The notes under the pieces: model-generated
Seen by the model: only the letters and a program-made list of their open reading frames with translations
Database searches by the model: none
What the model was told of the DNA's origin: nothing
Made by a program: the position numbers and the translations under genes
Shown: piece by piece, positions 18,837 to 29,510 of the stretch
How positions within the stretch are numbered: position 1 is the first letter of the stretch
How the letters are laid out: every line of letters begins with the position of its first letter
Source of the DNA: Chlorobiaceae bacterium
Lineage (GTDB): Bacteria > Bacteroidota > Chlorobiia > Chlorobiales > Chlorobiaceae
DNA length: 64,000 bases
NCBI GenBank assembly: GCA_012972825.1
Contig: JABDHL010000010.1
Span: forward strand, 1 to 64,000
Reading direction: 5' to 3'

Positions 18837-19577
18837 TTACTGCAGTGCTTCGGCGATAGATTTTGCAAAGCTTGAAGCATTGAAATCTTCAGGGATAACA
18901 TCAACATGAATACCCAGTTTTTCGAGAGCTGTTGCCGTTGTTGTGCCTATTGCAGCTATCTGCACACCAGGAGGAAGGGTCGTGGTTCCGAGAGCTTCAA
19001 AAAAATTAACCGCTGTAGATGGGCTGGTAAATGAAAGACACGAAAGCTCGCCTTCTTCAAGTAGTTTTTTAACCTTCTTACTCTCTTCAAGTGAGGGAGG
19101 AAGGTTTTCGTAAACAGTCAGTTCCACACAGGTTCCCCCCCGTTTTTTCAGCACATGAGGAATGGTCCCAAGTGAAAGACTCCCTCTGAGAAACAGAAAG
19201 GTGTTTCCTTTAATTGCATCATCACCGATCTCTTCCATCAGGGTGATGGCATCGGCAATCCTGGGTATAGGCTCTGTAGTAACCCCATGTACCGCCAAGT
19301 CCTGGGCTGTTGTTTTCCCTACAGCCCATACCAAGAGCTTTTGAAGGTTTTTCAGTTCTTCAGGACTCTCATGGAGCAAGCGCTCCATAAAAAAGCTTAC
19401 GCTGTTCGGGCTGGTAAAAAAGACCCCGTCAAACCCGCTTAGCTCTGGAACTTTCCAGCCGGAAACCGGCCTGATCTCGATTGTCGGAAAGACAAAAGAG
19501 CTCAGACCATACTGTTCCAGTTCTTTAACAAATGAGGTTGCCTGATGTTTCGGACGAGTGACAAGGACAGTTTTCAT
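18837..19577 (-). CDS. hemD: Uroporphyrinogen-III synthase
   Basis: 246 residues. HemD closes hydroxymethylbilane with D-ring inversion to uroporphyrinogen III. Sequence conservation in the family is low; the support is [17 protein letters not shown] at the start, [18 protein letters not shown] (~50), [17 protein letters not shown] (~180) and [16 protein letters not shown] near the end. Position is decisive: its start codon abuts the hemC stop in a hemA-hemC-hemD order. Confidence 0.92.
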   Translation of the reverse strand: MKTVLVTRPKHQATSFVKELEQYGLSSFVFPTIEIRPVSGWKVPELSGFDGVFFTSPNSVSFFMERLLHESPEELKNLQKLLVWAVGKTTAQDLAVHGVTTEPIPRIADAITLMEEIGDDAIKGNTFLFLRGSLSLGTIPHVLKKRGGTCVELTVYENLPPSLEESKKVKKLLEEGELSCLSFTSPSTAVNFFEALGTTTLPPGVQIAAIGTTTATALEKLGIHVDVIPEDFNASSFAKSIAEALQ

Positions 19578-20518
19578 CAGCGGGTTTTGCGGATTTCAGA
19601 CAGAATTTTTTCTGCACCCTGTTTCAGCAGTTCATTTGCAAGAGCAATACCGACTTCTTCAGCCTGTTCAGGAGAAGTAAGACCGTTTTTTGTTATTTCA
19701 TTGTTCAGTCCTGTTTTGCCGTCGACCGAACCTACAAAGGCAAGAAGCTTCAGAGTTCCGTTTTTAAACGAGGCATAGGCACCGATAGGAATCTGGCATC
19801 CACCCTGCAGATGACGGAGCAGTGCACGTTCAGCTCTGCAGCAGTATTCTGTAGTGGAGTGATTGAGGATTCTGACAATCTCTCTTGTCTGCTCATCGTC
19901 AATACGTGTCTCAATACCGAGTGCCCCTTGTCCAACCGCAGGAAGCATCACCTCGTGAGGCAGGATCTCTGAAATGCGATCGCTGAAATTCAGGCGGTAA
20001 ACACCAGCATAGGCAAGCATCATTGCGTCAAACTTGCCTTCGTCGAACTTCTGGAATCGTGTGTTGAGATTACCCCTGATATCGCATATCTCAAAATCAG
20101 GACGCATGCTCAACAGCTGTGACATGCGGCGAAGGCTGCTGGTAGCGACTCTCGCACCTTGCGGCAGATCCTTCAATTTTACGCCATTCCTTGAAATGAT
20201 GACATCCCTCGTATCCTCGCGTTCGGTAAAGGAGGTAATAAGAAGCCCTTCTGGAGTGGCTGTAGGAACATCTTTCAGGCTGTGAACAGCAAGGTCGATC
20301 TCTTTGGTGATCAGATGTTTCTCAATGTCCTTGGTAAACAGCCCCATATCCCCGATTTTTGAAAGGGGAGAGTCAAGAAGCACGTCACCGGTTGTTTTAA
20401 CCAGTTTCAGTGTGATTTCGAGTTCAGGAAAATGCCTGGAAAGTTCCGTTTTGGTGAATTCTGCCTGCCACAAAGCGAGGGGGCTGGATCTTGTGCCGAT
20501 GATGAGCTTTTTTTTCAA
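19577..20518 (-). CDS. hemC: Porphobilinogen deaminase (hydroxymethylbilane synthase)
   Basis: 313 residues. It polymerises four porphobilinogens. The dipyrromethane cofactor attaches to C241 in [12 protein letters not shown]. Other landmarks: [13 protein letters not shown] at the start, VHSLKDVPT (~78), [11 protein letters not shown] (~125), DIRGNLNTR (~146). It lies 19 bases after hemA and overlaps hemD by one base. Confidence 0.97.
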   Translation of the reverse strand: MKKKLIIGTRSSPLALWQAEFTKTELSRHFPELEITLKLVKTTGDVLLDSPLSKIGDMGLFTKDIEKHLITKEIDLAVHSLKDVPTATPEGLLITSFTEREDTRDVIISRNGVKLKDLPQGARVATSSLRRMSQLLSMRPDFEICDIRGNLNTRFQKFDEGKFDAMMLAYAGVYRLNFSDRISEILPHEVMLPAVGQGALGIETRIDDEQTREIVRILNHSTTEYCCRAERALLRHLQGGCQIPIGAYASFKNGTLKLLAFVGSVDGKTGLNNEITKNGLTSPEQAEEVGIALANELLKQGAEKILSEIRKTR

Positions 20519-20537
20519 TGCAATGACGGATTTTTAT

Positions 20538-21815
20538 TTAGTGTGACTGATTTGGTTCTTCAAGATCAAATACGTTGCGTACAAGATTGACTCTGTTCGG
20601 AATTGAGTTTGTTGTGTCAATTGGAGCTTTGAGCATTTTGATAGGGTGGTGCAGGATTTTTTTCAGGATCCTGTCCGTAAGGTGTTCCATTCTCGCGAGT
20701 TCCTCCTCGCTCACCTTGTAACGGTATCGTTCAATCTCTTTATCCTTGATTTCAATAAACTTCGACTGAAGATCAACAATCGTTGGTCGCACTTTCAAGG
20801 TGTTGATCCACTGCCCGAAAGCCACAAGCTCCTCTTCGATGATGGCATTGACTTTTGGAAGTTCAAGGCTGCGACGTTCAAGGTTTTTGTCAATGATATG
20901 CTTAAGAGCGTCAATGTCCTTAAGAAACATGTTCTGAAGCCTGGCAATACCAGGGTCAACATTTCTCGGTAATCCAAGATCAAGAATAATGACTGGTTTC
21001 AGTTTTCGCTTGAGCATGCTCTGATGCATTTCAGTCTCATTAATCACGTACTCTTTTGTACTGACCGCAGTAATAATAATATCAAACTCGTGAAGATGAT
21101 CCTTGAAAGATTCAAAAGGAAGAACTTGTTTGGTGCCTAAATCTTCTGAGAGGGTTTCTGCTTTTGAAAGAGTTCTGTTGGTAATAACAATATTGCGTGC
21201 GTTTTTCTGAAACATGTGTTTTGCAGCCAGTTCACCGGTTTCTCCGGCTCCGACAAGCAGAATCTTTTTCAGAGAAAGATTCGAAAAAATCTTCTGGGCA
21301 AGTTCAACGGCCGCATAACTGACCGAAACAGCACCCTCCATGATTTTTGTCTTTGTCTTGACCTTTTTGGCAACACTGAAAGCGGTATGGCAGAGACGGG
21401 TAAGGAGAATACCTGCTGACTGTGTTTCTGCCGCAATTCTGTAGGCATTTTTAACCTGACCGAGAATTTGTCCTTCACCGAGAACAAGCGAATCAATCGC
21501 GCTTGCAACTTCAAAAAGATGACGTGCGGTACCGCAGTAAAAACGGTTAAAGAAATGTTCTGGTCGTACTTCTTTGCGTGCATCCTTGAAAGATATAAGA
21601 TACTCCTTGAGGAACTCACCTGTAACTTCGTGCATCGCAGGCACAACATAGAGTTCAGTACGGTTACAGGTGGAAATTACCATGGCTTCATGGGCAAGTC
21701 CGTTCGAGATAAGACCGGTAATGAACTCCTTGTTTTGAACTTCTGAAAGGGAGATTCTTTCGCGGATTTCAATAGGTGCTGTCTTGTGGTTGACACCAAC
21801 TGAAATGATGTTCAT
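20538..21815 (-). CDS. hemA: Glutamyl-tRNA reductase
   Basis: 425 residues. The first enzyme of the C5 pathway, reducing glutamyl-tRNA(Glu) to glutamate-1-semialdehyde. The nucleophile C50 is in [22 protein letters not shown] (~113) and the NADPH-binding [12 protein letters not shown] (~190) follow, then the helical dimerisation domain. The high demand for bacteriochlorophyll makes this a likely control point. The gene is 116 bases downstream of the ccsA/hemX-like gene. Confidence 0.97.
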   Translation of the reverse strand: MNIISVGVNHKTAPIEIRERISLSEVQNKEFITGLISNGLAHEAMVISTCNRTELYVVPAMHEVTGEFLKEYLISFKDARKEVRPEHFFNRFYCGTARHLFEVASAIDSLVLGEGQILGQVKNAYRIAAETQSAGILLTRLCHTAFSVAKKVKTKTKIMEGAVSVSYAAVELAQKIFSNLSLKKILLVGAGETGELAAKHMFQKNARNIVITNRTLSKAETLSEDLGTKQVLPFESFKDHLHEFDIIITAVSTKEYVINETEMHQSMLKRKLKPVIILDLGLPRNVDPGIARLQNMFLKDIDALKHIIDKNLERRSLELPKVNAIIEEELVAFGQWINTLKVRPTIVDLQSKFIEIKDKEIERYRYKVSEEELARMEHLTDRILKKILHHPIKMLKAPIDTTNSIPNRVNLVRNVFDLEEPNQSH

Positions 21816-21931
21816 AGCAGGTTTGTTTAAATGAGCTGTTTAAGGTACGATGCTGACAAGCTACGGTATCCGGAACAAGGCAATGAGCCTAAATATATCG
21901 TAAAAGCCCATATTTTCAAAGACAACTGATA

Positions 21932-22780
21932 TTATAAGCTCAGCTTGTGGAACGTCGGCGAAAAAAACGTCATCAGAACGATCAACAGGGTGATGAAAAC
22001 GAATAGAACAATGAAAAGATAGGCCATATGTTTTATGTCCCAGCCGATTATCGGTTTGATAAAGATGCTTGTTCCGTAAAGCATCCATATAATGATCAGT
22101 GTGACAAGCTTTGGCTCAAGCAGACTTATAGACTGACCGGAAGCCTGCTGCTCCATAAACCCGGCAAAAAGGGTAATTGAGAGAAAAAGAAACCCGAACG
22201 AGACGGCATGCATCGTGAGTTTTTCAAGCACTTCAAGGTTCGGCAGGCGCTGAAACAGCAATTCAAAACGGTTTTGCTCTATCTGACGGAAAAGCAGCAG
22301 ATAGAGAATGCTGTAGAGTCCGGCGATTGCGATGGCGCTGAATCCGAAAATAGAAGCAATCAGGTGTACCCCCATTCCGATGCCGTTGAATGTTCCAATT
22401 CCTGTATTTGGAAGCTGGGCTGTCAGAATAGAAGAGATAAGCTGCGCGCCGGAGGCAAAGGCAATAACAAAAAAACCTGTTTTGTCACTCTTGGTCGTAA
22501 ACTCTATGAACAGATAGGTAATAGTCAAAGTGAGAGCAACCATGGTCATGAGATTGACCGTCGAATAGCTGATCTTGTAACCTTCCAGTGAAGTCAGAAG
22601 TCCAAGGTAAACCACGTGCGAAAGGACAGTCAGCGCAAGAAGCGGTTGTTTGTATGTTTTGGCAAACTGGATATCCTTAAAAAAATGGGCTCCGTAAAGA
22701 AATGTTGTCGACAGGTAGAGCAATGAAACAACCTGATTGAGAACAAGTAACGGCAGATTGTTAAATAATATATTGTTCAT
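21932..22780 (-). CDS. HemX/CcsA-like cytochrome c assembly membrane protein
   Basis: 282 residues with about eight hydrophobic segments. It carries GMGVHLIASIFGFSAIAIAGLYSILYLLL-type wording (here GVHLIASIFGF, LYSILYLLL) with a conserved His, and a C-terminal RQIEQNRFELLFQRLPNLEVLEKL linker, typical of HemX. HemX-type proteins precede hemA in many genomes and affect HemA level or cytochrome c biogenesis. The full WWD heme-handling motif of CcsA is not obvious. Confidence 0.8.
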   Translation of the reverse strand: MNNILFNNLPLLVLNQVVSLLYLSTTFLYGAHFFKDIQFAKTYKQPLLALTVLSHVVYLGLLTSLEGYKISYSTVNLMTMVALTLTITYLFIEFTTKSDKTGFFVIAFASGAQLISSILTAQLPNTGIGTFNGIGMGVHLIASIFGFSAIAIAGLYSILYLLLFRQIEQNRFELLFQRLPNLEVLEKLTMHAVSFGFLFLSITLFAGFMEQQASGQSISLLEPKLVTLIIIWMLYGTSIFIKPIIGWDIKHMAYLFIVLFVFITLLIVLMTFFSPTFHKLSL

Positions 22781-22953
22781 TGTCCAGGAGATAGAAATGG
22801 GGTGAAAGGCAGTTAAATTGACGCTTTGATCCTCATGGATTGCTGGTATTCAATACGTTGATCCATAGACAAAGATTGTGTCAACATTAAAAGGAAAAAA
22901 TGTATATTCCGGCCACTACGGGGTACAAATATACTTATTTACAAGGAAAAAAG

Positions 22954-24780
22954 ATGAGATCAACCAAGAATATTAGAAATATAGCCATTATCGCGCACGT
23001 TGATCATGGAAAAACAACACTTGTGGATTCTATTTTTCAGAAGACAGGCGCTTTCAGAGAGAATCAGCAGGTCAATGTAAGGGTACTTGATTCAAATCCT
23101 CAGGAAAGAGAGAGGGGCATTACCATATTTTCGAAAAACGCAGCTGCAGTTTATAAAGATCATAAAATTAATATCGTCGATACGCCGGGTCATGCCGACT
23201 TTGGCGGTGAGGTAGAACGTATTCTGCAGATGGTTGATGGTGTACTGCTTCTTGTAGATGCATTTGAAGGCCCCATGCCGCAGACCAAGTTTGTTCTGCG
23301 CAAAGCCCTTGAACTGCATTTGAAGCCTATTGTTGTTATTAACAAAATCGATCGCCCACAGTCGGATCCGGTCAAGGTTCACGATCAGGTTCTAGACCTG
23401 TTCATAGCACTTGGCGCCGAAGAGCATCAGCTTGATTTCCCCTATATCTTCACTTCGGCGAAAAATGGTGTTGCCAAATACAGCATGGACGATGAAGATG
23501 GCGATATGAGCCTTCTGCTCGACATGATTGTCAAGGAGATACCTCCGCCGGTTGCTCATGACGAAGGTGGCTTCCAGATGCTGGTGACCACACTTGATTA
23601 TAGCGATTATATCGGCAAGATAGCCATCGGCCGTATTCAGCGCGGCAAAGTCAGCCCCGGCAGTCAGCTTGCTGTAGTAGGACCTGATGGTGTGATAGGC
23701 AAGGGAACCGTAACAAAGGTTTTTCTCTTCGACAAGCTCCAGAAGATCGAGTCCAAAGAAGCCACCTCGGGTGACATTATTGCTATTGCAGGCATACCTG
23801 ATGCCACAGTAGGAATGACGCTTGCCTCTGTTGACGATCCTGTTTCGTTGGCTTCTTTCGACATCAGCAAGCCAACGCTTTCCATGCTCTTCTCGGTTAA
23901 TGATTCTCCCTTTGCCGGACTTGAGGGTAAAGAGGTCACCAGCCGTAAGATTCGTGAAAGGCTGATGAAAGAGAAAATGACCAATGTAGCCCTCAACGTT
24001 GAGGAAACAGACAGTGCCGATACCTTCCGTGTTTCAGGAAGGGGAGAACTTCACCTCTCTGTTCTGATCGAAACGATGAGGCGCGAAGGTTTCGAAGTTG
24101 CCATTTCAAGGCCGGAAGTCATCATGCACAATGATGAGGACGGTACCCTGCTTGAGCCGATTGAGCATGTCACCATTGACATTCCGGAGGAGTATACCGG
24201 TGTTATTATTGAAAAGATGGGTCGCAGAAAAGCCGAAATGACTCACATGGGTACCTTGCGCGGCGGAATGGTCAGGGTTGAATTTGAAATTCCGACAAGA
24301 GGCCTTATTGGCTACAACCTTGAGTTTACTACCGATACCAAAGGCGAGGGCATCATGTCGCATGTGTTCTTTGAATACCAGCCATTCAAGGGTAAACTGC
24401 CCTCAAGAGAGAGCGGCGCACTTGTTGTTGCTGAAACAGGAACATGTGTCGCATACTCACTCAGCGCCCTTGAGGATCGCGGAACTTTTTTTGTTTCACC
24501 AAACACCAAAGTTTACGCAGGTATGATTGTTGGTGAGTCGACAAGAGGATTGGATATTACCATCAATGTCTGCAAGACCAAAAAACTCAGCAACATGCGT
24601 TCTTCCGGCACTGACGAGTCGCTTCGTCTGACTCCTCCCAAAATTCTTTCACTTGAACAGGCGCTTGAGTTTATCAATGATGACGAACTTCTCGAGGTTA
24701 CTCCCCAGAGTATCCGACTTCGGAAGAAAATTCTTGATGCAAACCTCAGGCAGAAGGCAACCAAAAAGGCAAACGCCTAA
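22954..24780 (+). CDS. typA: Translational GTPase TypA/BipA
   Basis: About 608 residues from 22954 ([20 protein letters not shown]), which has AAGG seven bases upstream; an in-frame ATG at 22900 also follows AAGGAAAAA and would add 18 residues. G1 [10 protein letters not shown]3 [12 protein letters not shown] and G4 NKIDRP are intact. The C-terminal BipA domain contains [28 protein letters not shown] and [10 protein letters not shown]. It acts on the 70S ribosome and in 50S assembly under stress. Its stop overlaps that of bchX on the other strand. Confidence 0.96.
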   Translation: MRSTKNIRNIAIIAHVDHGKTTLVDSIFQKTGAFRENQQVNVRVLDSNPQERERGITIFSKNAAAVYKDHKINIVDTPGHADFGGEVERILQMVDGVLLLVDAFEGPMPQTKFVLRKALELHLKPIVVINKIDRPQSDPVKVHDQVLDLFIALGAEEHQLDFPYIFTSAKNGVAKYSMDDEDGDMSLLLDMIVKEIPPPVAHDEGGFQMLVTTLDYSDYIGKIAIGRIQRGKVSPGSQLAVVGPDGVIGKGTVTKVFLFDKLQKIESKEATSGDIIAIAGIPDATVGMTLASVDDPVSLASFDISKPTLSMLFSVNDSPFAGLEGKEVTSRKIRERLMKEKMTNVALNVEETDSADTFRVSGRGELHLSVLIETMRREGFEVAISRPEVIMHNDEDGTLLEPIEHVTIDIPEEYTGVIIEKMGRRKAEMTHMGTLRGGMVRVEFEIPTRGLIGYNLEFTTDTKGEGIMSHVFFEYQPFKGKLPSRESGALVVAETGTCVAYSLSALEDRGTFFVSPNTKVYAGMIVGESTRGLDITINVCKTKKLSNMRSSGTDESLRLTPPKILSLEQALEFINDDELLEVTPQSIRLRKKILDANLRQKATKKANA

Positions 24781-25889
24781 TTCTCGAAGAAAAGTCTTTT
24801 CAGTTGTGTCCGGGCACCAGCAAGCAGCTCCCGGACAGCTGATTCCTCCCTGTGTGTCAGTTCAGCAATCTCGCTGCAGCTTTTCTTTTCCTGCTCAACC
24901 ATTCGGTATACCTCTTTTTCCTCAGCAGTAAGCTTTTCAATAGACCTGGTCAACTTCAGATCATCACTTTCGATGGCTGTATCTTCTATCCTCTGCCCCG
25001 AAACCGAAGAACTCTTTATTCGTCCGAAAAGCTCCTCAGCAGAAGCAGGTATCGGCGCATCATCACTGACATCGCCGAAAAGCCGGACAAAACCCATAAA
25101 ATCAAGCCCGCCAGCTTTGCAGGGCGTTATTTTATTTTCAACAATATCGAGCGCAAGCCGCTGAAATTTATCGCGGATTTCAGGCAGTCTGACCGCAAAG
25201 TCAAAACTGTCATCCTTGTCGCGTGCCTCTGCGTTGTAAGGCACTTTCATGAGCACTGTGATGCCTGCCGCTTCAGCATATTTTTCAGCAATGCCGCTCC
25301 CGTCATCGCGGTTGATGACAAGACCCAGCAGGCGTGACTGGCCCCCGATAGTTCTAAAGTAGTTATTAGCCTGGCAGATATTGTTAGCGGTGAAGATGGA
25401 CTGCCTGTCATTGTTGGTCACAAGAATCACCTCTTCGCTCAGTGATCGGGCAAGCGGGGTGGCAAATCCTCCACAGACAACATCCCCAAGAAAGTCCATC
25501 AGGATGATATCGATATCCCATTTGAAGATTCCAAGTTTTTCAAGAACATCGAATCCCGAAATTATCCCTCTGCCTCCGCATCCTCTGCCAATCTGGGGCC
25601 CGCCAAGCTCTACACCGTATATCGGCTGGGGAAAATCTGCTATATCTCTGCGAAAGACTATATCGCTGATTGAAACCTGCTGGTTCAGTGCGTTTTTTTC
25701 AGCAAAAATATCGGTCACCGTAGGCAATGGAATACCCCCGAACAGGGATGTAGTCGAATCATGTTTCGGATCACATCCCAGTTGCAGCACCCGTTTGTTC
25801 ATCAAGGCGAAGGTGGCACTGAGATTGGTTGTCGTAAAGCTCTTGCCTATTCCACCCTTTCCGTAAATAGCTATTGTTCTTGCTGCCAT
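24777..25889 (-). CDS. bchX: Chlorophyllide a reductase iron protein BchX
   Basis: 370 residues. A NifH-like ATPase: P-loop GKGGIGKS (10-17), 4Fe-4S cysteines in GRGCGGRG (~103) and DVVCGGFA (~136), and LGCDPKHDST. BchX passes electrons to BchY-BchZ, which reduces ring B of chlorophyllide a. Beyond the NifH fold (~295 on) is an extra ~75 residues with LTAEEKEVYRMVEQEKKS, CSEIAELTHREESAVRELL and ARTQLKRLF. That segment looks like a sigma-70 region 4 HTH. It lies 25 bases after bchC. Confidence 0.95.
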   Translation of the reverse strand: MAARTIAIYGKGGIGKSFTTTNLSATFALMNKRVLQLGCDPKHDSTTSLFGGIPLPTVTDIFAEKNALNQQVSISDIVFRRDIADFPQPIYGVELGGPQIGRGCGGRGIISGFDVLEKLGIFKWDIDIILMDFLGDVVCGGFATPLARSLSEEVILVTNNDRQSIFTANNICQANNYFRTIGGQSRLLGLVINRDDGSGIAEKYAEAAGITVLMKVPYNAEARDKDDSFDFAVRLPEIRDKFQRLALDIVENKITPCKAGGLDFMGFVRLFGDVSDDAPIPASAEELFGRIKSSSVSGQRIEDTAIESDDLKLTRSIEKLTAEEKEVYRMVEQEKKSCSEIAELTHREESAVRELLAGARTQLKRLFFEN

Positions 25890-25914
25890 TCAGATACTGC
25901 TTATAATTATCCAG

Positions 25915-26904
25915 TTACCGGCAAGCGTTGACATTCTGCTCAGTACCGGTCTTCCAGAGCAGGATCATTTTCAGGCAGTCGGGATCGTTGAATGCCTGCA
26001 GGTAGGCTGAAGAAATATCATCCTCAACCGTATGCTGATGGGTAAAAATCCGTTCGGCGTTGAGTTTGTGCTGTGCGATAAGTTCTCTTACGCGCTCCAG
26101 ATCACCCTTGGCCCACTGCTTTGCGGCAATGAAAGAAAGTTCTTTCTGAAAAGCCTGAGAGTAGTCGATGTTTATTCTCTGGTAATATCCTCCCAGAAGC
26201 ACAACCCCGTGAAACTTCAAAAACCTGAGTCCTGTATCAATGGCACTCATGATTCCCGTGCTGTCAATCAAAACGTCAAATTCATGACCGGCAAGTGCAG
26301 CAGAAACATCATCAGTTTCAGGATTCACCCGAAGATCGGCCGATGAATAACTAAGTCTTTTTTTCTGAGTGTCAGTTGCTGCTACCAATGTTGCTCCCAT
26401 AAGCTTTGCCAATTCAACAGCAAGAATGCCCACCGCCCCCTGACCGAGTACCAGTACTTTCTTGTTTTGAACCTGAGCCAGATCAACAATATGCAAAGCT
26501 GTCGCTCCAAGAGGCAGGGCAATGCCGCATTCCGGATTGTCAAGATTGTCAAGGAGGGTTATGCTTTCGACCGGGCAGACAATATATTCCGAAGCTCCAC
26601 CGAAAGCCGCATTAACTTCTTCATAACCGAAAGAGCCGGCAACATAGGCGAACTTGCCGATAAGGCTCTGGTTGACATGGTCACCGACCTCAGTAATTTT
26701 TCCAACAGTTTCATAACCGGGAATAAAGGGAAAGATAAATGGCCACGAAGGGATCAGCCCGTTATAAGCCATTTTTTCCGTACCGGTACTGATTGAAGAC
26801 CAGTAAGTTTCAACAAGCACATCAGTTGACGAGAGGGGTTTCAGGGAAACATCACAGACCTCAATCTGCCTTACTCCTCTGAAGACAATAGCTTTTGCTT
26901 TCAT
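25915..26904 (-). CDS. bchC: Bacteriochlorophyllide dehydrogenase BchC
   Basis: 329 residues of the medium-chain dehydrogenase family. It oxidises the 3-(1-hydroxyethyl) group of bacteriochlorophyllide to 3-acetyl. The N-terminal GroES-like domain has STGTEKMAYNG and PFIPGYETVGKI; the nucleotide-binding motif is VLGQGAVGILAVELAKL (~150). The neighbours bchF and bchX set the function apart from other alcohol dehydrogenases. Confidence 0.93.
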   Translation of the reverse strand: MKAKAIVFRGVRQIEVCDVSLKPLSSTDVLVETYWSSISTGTEKMAYNGLIPSWPFIFPFIPGYETVGKITEVGDHVNQSLIGKFAYVAGSFGYEEVNAAFGGASEYIVCPVESITLLDNLDNPECGIALPLGATALHIVDLAQVQNKKVLVLGQGAVGILAVELAKLMGATLVAATDTQKKRLSYSSADLRVNPETDDVSAALAGHEFDVLIDSTGIMSAIDTGLRFLKFHGVVLLGGYYQRINIDYSQAFQKELSFIAAKQWAKGDLERVRELIAQHKLNAERIFTHQHTVEDDISSAYLQAFNDPDCLKMILLWKTGTEQNVNACR

Positions 26905-26925
26905 AACGGTTTTTGTCGGGTTTAC

Positions 26926-27399
26926 TCATGTCGTCTGACGCTGTTTCAGCTTTTTTTCATTGTGTTTTTCAAGAAGCAGACGAATGACGAATTGCGCGGC
27001 ATTAATAAGATAACTCAGGTAAGCAAGCAGGGCAGTCCGGATAAGAATAGTTTCATCAAGTCCCAGAAAAAACAGGATAAAGTACGATATATGAACAACC
27101 ATGGCTATGGCGCTGCCGAAATCCTCCCAGAAAAATTCCGGCGCAAAAGCAAAAGCCCCGAAGACCTCTTTTTCAAAAAATCCCCCGGTTACAAAAATCA
27201 GCACCAGCATCAGGGTTTTCAGGATCACAAAAAAAGTAATCCAGTAAAAGTTGTCAATCCAGATGTGTGCCTGGTAGAGATAGGTGACAGTGACACCGGT
27301 AAGAAACATAAGAAATTGTATGGGTGCCAGGATTCCCTGGACTTTTGTCCATACCGATGCATTTCTTCTTTCAAGCTGTTCAGGTGTATAACGGGGCAT
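26926..27399 (-). CDS. bchF: 3-vinyl bacteriochlorophyllide hydratase (BchF family)
   Basis: 157 residues with four membrane segments. The opening RYTPEQLERRNASVWTKVQG is the BchF signature, followed by LAPIQFLMFL and FAPEFFWEDF. BchF hydrates the C-3 vinyl group, the step before BchC, and sits 21 bases upstream of it. Green sulfur bacteria also have the paralog BchV; assignment to BchF rests on the bchC-bchX neighbourhood. Confidence 0.88.
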   Translation of the reverse strand: MPRYTPEQLERRNASVWTKVQGILAPIQFLMFLTGVTVTYLYQAHIWIDNFYWITFFVILKTLMLVLIFVTGGFFEKEVFGAFAFAPEFFWEDFGSAIAMVVHISYFILFFLGLDETILIRTALLAYLSYLINAAQFVIRLLLEKHNEKKLKQRQTT

Positions 27400-27457
27400 A
27401 AAACAATGAGTTCACTGGTGATTGCAGTCAAAAAAATAGTTGAATATAGTAAAAATG

Positions 27458-29161
27458 TTACTTTATGTTCCAGTCAAAGGCGTTGTAGAGTGAAGAAATA
27501 AGGTTGACATCAGCGTTTTTGACACGGCGGTTGAATCCTTCAAGTTCATCGTAGTAATAGAGAAATGTTCTCGGTTGTTCATCATGCAGGATTTTCTGAT
27601 ACTTCTTCCATAATGCAAGCTTCCGGTCATCCGAAAGAGGTCGGTTGAGTTCTGCAATAATGGTGTCGAGTTCATGGTTTTGAAAAGCTGATGAGTTGAA
27701 TTGATGTTTTGCAAAATCCGAGCCCCATATAATAAGCTGGAAAGGCAGTGTCTCGGCGGCCATTCCCGAGAGTGCGGCATCATAGCGGAACTCGTTCTGG
27801 TTTTTTAAAAAAATCAGGTTCTCATCAAACTTCAGACGGCAGTCAATGCCGATTTCCCTGAGGTTCTGCTGCACGATTGTGGCAGCATAGTTGCGCCGTG
27901 GATTGCCGACCGGGGCGGCAAGCTCAAAAGAGAATCTCTTTCCGTCTTTCTGCAGAATACCGTCCCGACCAGGATTCCATCCGGCCTCATGCAGCAGCGC
28001 GGAGGCTTTTTTGGGGTTATAGGTGTAGGGGGAAAGTGATGTGTTGGTTATCGCTTTATAGGCAGGCGAAAGGGAGGTGTTGACGATGGAAGCATGCTCA
28101 GGCCCCATAAACCCGTCAATAATTGATTGCCGATCAATGGCAAAGGTGAGCGCCTGGCGCACCAGGTTGCTGCCGAACAAGGCGTTTGGACGCACTCTGC
28201 CGTTTTGACGATACTCCTCCCCATCGATATTCAGCCAGACAATGCTGTCAAAGTATCGGTTCTTGACCGGGTTGATGACAATTGAAGGTGCTGTCCTGGC
28301 AAGTTCTTTACAATCTTTTGGATTGATCCCTCCAGCTGAGATCATTGCATCAATCTGGCCTGATTTCAGCATGGAAAGCCGGGTAGTGTATTCCGGTACA
28401 ACAAGAAATATCAATGATTTTATCGCGGCAGGCTTCGGCAGCATTGATAACGGGTTCCTGACAAGCTCAAGTTTTGTCTGTCGAGTCCACTTTTTTACTT
28501 TGAACGGTCCTGCACTTACTACTGGTATCGTGGATGCCTTGATGCGGATGTCGTCAGGTTTAAATGAGTTGAAGATATGTTTTGCTACCGGCATCAGATC
28601 GTTGAAATGATCGAGCACAATATCGCTGTCCATCGGTTTGTTGAAATGCAGCACCAGCGTTGAGTCATCAGGAGTTTCAACCGCATGTTCAATATCGGCT
28701 GTTCCATCCGGAAGTAAGAGAAGATCGTTGAGATAGTGCTGCCTTGAGCTCGCAATTTTGGGGTGCTTGTATAAAGAATAAGAGTATTTAAAATCATGTG
28801 AAGTCACTTTGATCCCATCTTCCCATACAACCCCGCTCCGAAGGTGGAAAGTGGCATTCTTCCCATCCGATGAGAACTCCCAGCTTTGAGCGGTATTGGG
28901 CAAAAAAGTTATACCACCCTTTTTCTCATCATAAGAAGCCTTCACAAGCGCAGGAAACAGCAACCCGCAAACCTCCCGCGACATGGAAAGCTGTATAAGC
29001 AAAGGATTGAGATAATCGAAATCAGCCGATACACCGGTAATAATGCGGCTGCGCCGAACTTCATCAGAGTTATTCCTGCACGCGGAAATGACGGTGAGCA
29101 GCAGTAATATCGCTGCAGCAGCAATGATTTTTTCCAGTGTGCGGAATATTCTCTTCATCAA
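27458..29161 (-). CDS. Peptide ABC transporter substrate-binding lipoprotein (SBP_bac_5)
   Basis: 567 residues with a lipoprotein signal (VISAC, Cys ~28). The mature part matches family 5 oligopeptide-binding proteins: DVVWEDG-like VVWEDGIKVTSHDFKYSY (~108), PVVSAGPFKVKKW (~212), VRQALTFAIDRQSIIDGFM (~330) and ALLHEAGWNPGRDG (~388). It would deliver peptides or a similar ligand to an ABC permease, but no permease or ATPase genes are adjacent. Confidence 0.9.
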   Translation of the reverse strand: MMKRIFRTLEKIIAAAAILLLLTVISACRNNSDEVRRSRIITGVSADFDYLNPLLIQLSMSREVCGLLFPALVKASYDEKKGGITFLPNTAQSWEFSSDGKNATFHLRSGVVWEDGIKVTSHDFKYSYSLYKHPKIASSRQHYLNDLLLLPDGTADIEHAVETPDDSTLVLHFNKPMDSDIVLDHFNDLMPVAKHIFNSFKPDDIRIKASTIPVVSAGPFKVKKWTRQTKLELVRNPLSMLPKPAAIKSLIFLVVPEYTTRLSMLKSGQIDAMISAGGINPKDCKELARTAPSIVINPVKNRYFDSIVWLNIDGEEYRQNGRVRPNALFGSNLVRQALTFAIDRQSIIDGFMGPEHASIVNTSLSPAYKAITNTSLSPYTYNPKKASALLHEAGWNPGRDGILQKDGKRFSFELAAPVGNPRRNYAATIVQQNLREIGIDCRLKFDENLIFLKNQNEFRYDAALSGMAAETLPFQLIIWGSDFAKHQFNSSAFQNHELDTIIAELNRPLSDDRKLALWKKYQKILHDEQPRTFLYYYDELEGFNRRVKNADVNLISSLYNAFDWNIK

Positions 29162-29510
29162 TGAATTCTATTTAAGCTTGTCATCCCGAATGCAATGAGG
29201 GATCCATTTTGTCTTTCTTACTTAGCACTCAGTGCTATCTTTCTTCCTCCCAGCACTTGGAATGCCAAGACTTACTTTCTGAACTTGTCATACAGAGCGA
29301 AGCGAAGTATCCATCTTCAAAAACATAAGCAGTAAAGTACTGAAAACTTCGAATAACTTGAGAATGGGAAGATTACTATATGCCTCTGAACAGAACCAGT
29401 TATAAATTCAGATTTTCGATATCCCAATTACTCTTTCTGTGTTCTTGCGTAAGCATGGTGTATATTGAAAATTACCGGATCGATAATGTTATGCAACCTG
29501 TCAATATGCC
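29162..29510. other. Intergenic region with dispersed short repeats
   Basis: No gene is seen. It contains GTCATCCCGAATGCAATGAGGG near 29180 in pieces and TTGTCATACAGAGCGAAGCG near 29285, forms of a dispersed repeat common between bacterial genes. AGCACTCAGTGCT and CCAGCACTTGG lie near 29226-29270 and resemble the CAGCACTT repeats at 416-462 and 984-1058. Confidence 0.4.

Noticed and set aside
22781-22953. Riboswitch or leader upstream of typA/hemA
   Set aside because: No conserved riboswitch core or attenuator hairpin could be recognised by eye.
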